The notes beneath the pieces were generated by a model. It was not told the origin of the DNA. It ran no database searches and worked only from the letters and a program-made list of their open reading frames with translations. 17,678 nucleotides of DNA from JAZQNC01 sp045536155 (GTDB lineage Bacteria; Bacillota; Clostridia; Oscillospirales; CAG-272), in assembly GCA_045536155.1 (NCBI GenBank), contig JAZSMZ010000026.1, positions 1 to 17,678 on the forward strand, written 5' to 3'. Positions 14,918 through 17,678 of this stretch are shown one piece after another. The first letter of the stretch is position 1. The number at the start of each line of letters is the position of its first letter. The translations under genes and the position numbers were made by a program.

Positions 14918-16264
14918 TTATTCCGGTAAATTTATAATAAGCTCTTTAAAATGATTTCCTCTCACTTCAAAGTTTGGAAAAGCATCAAAACTTGCGCTGG
15001 CAGGAGAAAGGATGACCACGTCACCGTCTTCAGCTGTCTCAACGGCGGCATATACCGCCTCATCAAAGACAGGACGCTCAATAATCTCAGGCTTCTCTCC
15101 GTCATAATTTTCAATTACAGCCTTAATCTTCGGTCCTGTCGCACCTGTAAGGACTACTTTTTTGGCGAATTTAGAGAAAAGAGGTGCCAAAGGCTCGTAT
15201 GGGATATGTTTATCATATCCGCCGCATATAACGATAACCTTTCTTCCGAAAGCAGTCAAAGCAGCTGACGTACGTGTGGGACTCGAGTCAATAGAACTGT
15301 TATAGAACTTAACACCGCGTCTTTCGCGGACCAACTCACAGCGATGAGCAACGCCCTTAAAAGTACGTGCAATATATGCGATGTCCTCGTTTATACAAAG
15401 TCCGCGTGTAGCTGCAATAGCGGCCATGTAGTTTTCGACGTTATGATGCCCTGGCAGAATTATATCCGCAATTTCCAGAACCTTTTCATCACCGTAGTAT
15501 ATCGCTCCGTCACACTCATGAACTCCGTTTTCGTTTTGGAAGAATACTACTTTGCTTTCTTTTCTTGCCCTCTCGGAAAGTGAGCGTGTAATATCGTTTT
15601 TATAGTTAAGAATCAAGCGCTCATTGCACTCATGTGCAAAAATGTTTGTCTTCGCCTCGATGTACTCATCCATGCCCTTGTGATAGTCAAGGTGATTGGG
15701 GGCGACATTGGTTATGACGGCAATATGAGGGGATTTTTTCATAGTGTGGAGCTGGAAGCTTGATAACTCCAGCACAGCGATGTCATCGCTCGTCATTTCC
15801 TCAACGTAAGGCAAAAGAGGCTTGCCGATATTTCCACCCACATATACGTGATGTCCGGCTTTTTCAAGGATCTTATAGGTAAGAGTTGTTGTAGTTGTCT
15901 TACCGTCGCTTCCTGTTACCGCGATCAATTTTGCAGGTGTCAGATCGAAAAACAGCTCCATTTCCGAAGTTAAGATCGCACCGTTCTCGACAGCCTTCGC
16001 AATACCCGGCTTATCATAACGCACACCTGGCGCACGGAAAACATAGTCTTCTTTAATGTCATCAAGGTAGTTTTCACCACAGACAAGCGTTACCCCTTTG
16101 CTCTCTATCTCGCTTGCGAAGGGTTCGAGCTTATCACGCGATTTCAGATCGCGTGCAACAACCTTCATTTCATGCTTCAGCAAGAAATCTATGAGCGGAC
16201 GGTTGGAAATACCAATTCCAACAACCGCCGCAGTTTTATTTTTCAAATCCGATAAACTGATCAT
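14918..16264 (-). CDS. murD: UDP-N-acetylmuramoyl-L-alanine--D-glutamate ligase
   Basis: MurD adds D-glutamate to UDP-MurNAc-L-Ala in the cytoplasm during peptidoglycan precursor synthesis, using ATP. The 448-residue protein has an N-terminal UDP-binding domain (VVGIGISNRPLIDFL), the ATP loop GSDGKTTT (118-125), ELSSFQL (166-172), NHLDYHKGMDEYIEAK (190-205, including the lysine expected to be carbamylated) and the C-terminal domain with SSIDSSPTRT and GGYDKHIPYEPL. The start at 16264 has GAGGT eight bases upstream. Here murD is not beside other division/cell-wall genes but heads an M42 peptidase operon. Confidence 0.96.
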   Translation of the reverse strand: MISLSDLKNKTAAVVGIGISNRPLIDFLLKHEMKVVARDLKSRDKLEPFASEIESKGVTLVCGENYLDDIKEDYVFRAPGVRYDKPGIAKAVENGAILTSEMELFFDLTPAKLIAVTGSDGKTTTTTLTYKILEKAGHHVYVGGNIGKPLLPYVEEMTSDDIAVLELSSFQLHTMKKSPHIAVITNVAPNHLDYHKGMDEYIEAKTNIFAHECNERLILNYKNDITRSLSERARKESKVVFFQNENGVHECDGAIYYGDEKVLEIADIILPGHHNVENYMAAIAATRGLCINEDIAYIARTFKGVAHRCELVRERRGVKFYNSSIDSSPTRTSAALTAFGRKVIVICGGYDKHIPYEPLAPLFSKFAKKVVLTGATGPKIKAVIENYDGEKPEIIERPVFDEAVYAAVETAEDGDVVILSPASASFDAFPNFEVRGNHFKELIINLPE

Positions 16265-16299
16265 TACTTAAAACCTCACATCAAAGAAAATTTCGTTAT

Positions 16300-16305
16300 A
16301 TTATA
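16300..16305 (-). promoter_or_regulatory. Candidate -10 box of the murD operon
   Basis: TATAAT lies 35 bases upstream of the murD start, between the rnpB terminator and murD. No good -35 hexamer is found 16-18 bp upstream. The position after a strong terminator makes a promoter here likely. Confidence 0.45.
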
Positions 16306-16349
16306 CAGCAATTAAAATGTTTTTTAGACCTTAAATTACAAATTTATAC

Positions 16350-16378
16350 GCAAAAAAAGCCGTGAAAACACGGCCTTT
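16350..16378 (-). terminator. rnpB terminator
   Basis: On the minus strand AAAGGCCGTG, a TTTT loop and CACGGC are followed by a run of seven T residues. The stem of six G-C-rich pairs is extended by A-U pairs into the T-run. It lies directly after the 3' end of RNase P RNA. Confidence 0.92.
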
Positions 16379-16380
16379 AT

Positions 16381-16769
16381 TGCCAAATCGCGGTTATAAG
16401 CCGGGTTCTGTAACCTTTTTATAATCCAATCAGGAAAAAGGCAGCTGCCATCTATCTCGACGATGCGTTGCCGCAGCGCTCATGCCACCTGCGAATCATC
16501 GGGCCAATGTACGATCTCTCGCTCTTCGCATACGGTGTTGCTTCGGATAGGGTTTACATTTGCACAAAGTTGCCAGTGTGCCGGTGAGCTCTTACCTCGC
16601 CTTTCCATCCTTACTGTCTGCCAAACGGCAGAAGCGGTTTATTTCTGTTGCACTTTCCCGGAGGTTGCCCTCGGCGGACGTTATCCGTTATCCTGCCCTG
16701 TGAGGCCCGGACTTTCCTCATGATAATACCTTTCGGCGCAATATCACGCGGCAGCTCGCCACGACTCGA
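16381..16769 (-). ncRNA. rnpB: RNase P RNA (bacterial class A-like)
   Basis: This is the catalytic RNA that matures tRNA 5' ends. The minus strand carries GAGGAAAGTCCGGGC (16719-16705), the GGTAAGAGCTCACC P13/P14-type element (16596-16583) and ACAGAACCCGGCTTATA near the 3' end (16411-16395). P1 can be formed from CGAGUCGUGG (16768-16759) and CCGCGAUUUG (16393-16384), ten pairs with some G-U, which sets the ends to within a few bases. The length of about 385-390 and the conserved blocks fit class A rather than the Bacillus class B form. It has its own promoter and terminator. Confidence 0.95.
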
Positions 16770-16772
16770 TTA

Positions 16773-16801
16773 ATTATACCGCTTTTTTATTTTTTTGTCA
16801 A
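16773..16801 (-). promoter_or_regulatory. Perfect consensus rnpB promoter
   Basis: TTGACA (16801-16796) and TATAAT (16778-16773) are separated by exactly 17 bp, with an A-rich spacer. The predicted start near 16767 agrees with the 5' end of the P1 stem, so the RNA probably needs little or no 5' trimming. Confidence 0.92.
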
Positions 16802-16831
16802 GGATTATGTTCGATATTTGCTGTCTATTAC

Positions 16832-16860
16832 TTGATTTTACAATTAATTTGTGATATAAT
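16832..16860 (+). promoter_or_regulatory. Promoter of the purM-like gene, extended -10
   Basis: TTGATT (16832-16837) is followed after 17 bp by TATAAT (16855-16860), with TG one base before the -10 box. The transcript would start near 16867 and have a leader of only about 33 bases, too short for a purine riboswitch. It is back-to-back with the rnpB promoter; the two -35 boxes are 30 bp apart. Confidence 0.8.
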
Positions 16861-16899
16861 ATTTAAAATATTATTGATTTCACTCGGAGGTACAAATAA

Positions 16900-17678
16900 A
16901 TGTCAGACGCATATCTTTCAAGAGGAGTATCAGCAACAAAAGAAGAGATTCATCGCGCCATAGAAAAACTCGATCGCGGTGTTTTCAGCGGTGCATTTTG
17001 CCAGCTGATTGCCGACCCCTGTGGCGATGATGAATACTGCGCTGCAATGCATGCAGACGGTGCGGGAACAAAGGCTTCACTTGCTTATCTTAAATTCAGC
17101 GAAACCGGGGATTACTCCGCATATAGCGACATCGCTCAGGACAGTATGGTTATGAATCTTGATGACCTAATCTGTGTTGGTGCTACTGACGGTTTTGTAA
17201 TGTCCAACACCATCGACAGAAATGCTCATCGCGTTGACGGAAACGCAATCAAGGCAGTTATCGAAGGATATCAGAAATTTGTAAACCGCCTTGCCGACTT
17301 CGGCGTTAAGGTTACCATGTCGGGCGGCGAAACTGCCGATGTTGGCGATCTCTCGTCCACCCTTATCGTTAACTCTACCTTCTTCGTACGTCTCAAGCGC
17401 TCCGACGTAATAAACTGCGACAATATCAAGCCCGGCGACGTTATCGTTGGACTCTGTTCCTACGGTCAGGCCACATATGAAGATAGATACAACGCGGGTA
17501 TGGGCTCCAACGGCCTTACCGGGGCTCGTCACCTTCTTCTTTGTGGCTACTACCGAGATCGCTATCCCGAAAGCTATTCCAATACCATCGATCCTTCGAA
17601 GGCTTACTGCGGAAAATTCAGACTTGAAGATCCGCTGCCCGGCAGCCCCGTCAACGTTGGCGATGCTATGCTTTCACC
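16900..17678 (+). CDS. purM: PurM-like AIR synthase (phosphoribosylformylglycinamidine cyclo-ligase family), 3' end missing
   Basis: The open frame runs from the ATG at 16900 to the window edge (259 complete codons). PurM closes FGAM to aminoimidazole ribotide with ATP in purine synthesis. Visible motifs are HADGAGTKAS (51-60; classic PurM has DGVGTK), MNLDDLICVGA (85-95), GGETADVGD (142-150; classic GGETAEMP) and GMGSNGLTGAR (200-210). CGGAGG lies nine bases before the ATG. These variants, and the N-terminus SRGVSATKEEIHRAI, remind me of the long AIR synthase form of Bacteroidetes rather than ordinary clostridial PurM. It could be the main PurM or a paralogue. Third positions look richer in C than in neighbouring genes. 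No other purine gene is visible. Confidence 0.88.
   Translation, partial: MSDAYLSRGVSATKEEIHRAIEKLDRGVFSGAFCQLIADPCGDDEYCAAMHADGAGTKASLAYLKFSETGDYSAYSDIAQDSMVMNLDDLICVGATDGFVMSNTIDRNAHRVDGNAIKAVIEGYQKFVNRLADFGVKVTMSGGETADVGDLSSTLIVNSTFFVRLKRSDVINCDNIKPGDVIVGLCSYGQATYEDRYNAGMGSNGLTGARHLLLCGYYRDRYPESYSNTIDPSKAYCGKFRLEDPLPGSPVNVGDAMLS

Noticed and set aside
16463..16723. Open frame of 86 codons on the plus strand
   Set aside because: It is wholly antisense to rnpB; the conserved RNase P blocks explain the sequence.
16861..16899. Purine riboswitch before the purM-like gene
   Set aside because: The predicted leader is about 33 bases and contains no aptamer-sized structure.
17167..17532. Minus-strand open frame of 121 codons
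   Set aside because: It is opposite the PurM-like gene, which carries clear family motifs; this is a shadow.

Overview
The window looks like a chromosomal segment of an anaerobic, endospore-forming Gram-positive bacterium of the Clostridia, perhaps near Ruminococcaceae/Oscillospiraceae (the family is a guess). The evidence is a complete spoIIAA-spoIIAB-sigF operon, zinc-ribbon L28 and L32, a class-A-like RNase P RNA, the DUF512-der-plsY order, AGGAGG-type ribosome binding sites and TTGACA-17-TATAAT promoters. All genes except the last run on the minus strand. I see no mobile elements, tRNA, CRISPR or phage genes. It is mostly a housekeeping region.

Layout, left to right. (1) 1-1160: a DUF6873 gene of unknown function and rpmB (L28), with a hairpin between them. 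A consensus promoter at 64-92 fires leftwards out of the window. (2) 1184-6851: a tight five-gene unit, transcribed from 6851 downwards: DUF512 radical-SAM-like protein, der (ribosome assembly GTPase), plsY (glycerol-3-phosphate acyltransferase), an XRE-cupin regulator and an AMP-forming acyl-CoA ligase. It joins ribosome biogenesis with membrane lipid and acyl-CoA metabolism. (3) 6890-7880: DUF177 (YceD)-rpmF, with a textbook promoter and a textbook terminator. The promoter shows that DUF177 starts at a TTG codon. (4) 7953-9491: the forespore sigma-F operon with its anti-sigma and anti-anti-sigma factors. (5) 9687-10362: a GNAT acetyltransferase with its own terminator. (6) 10561-16264: murD, three tandem M42 metallo-aminopeptidase paralogues and a PLP enzyme of the YnbB / methionine gamma-lyase-like family, spaced as one operon. 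(7) 16350-16801: rnpB with consensus promoter and terminator. (8) 16832-end: a divergent promoter and the first 259 codons of a PurM-like AIR synthase, cut by the window edge.

The least ordinary parts are the triple M42 array behind murD, the replacement of the usual gpsA after plsY by a regulator/acyl-CoA ligase pair, and the PurM homologue, which from memory resembles the long form found in Bacteroidetes. I found nothing that clearly amounts to a new defence or mobile system. The longest stretch without a protein gene (16265-16899) is filled by rnpB and two promoters; 9492-9756 holds the spoIIA leader, a short direct repeat and the GNAT terminator.
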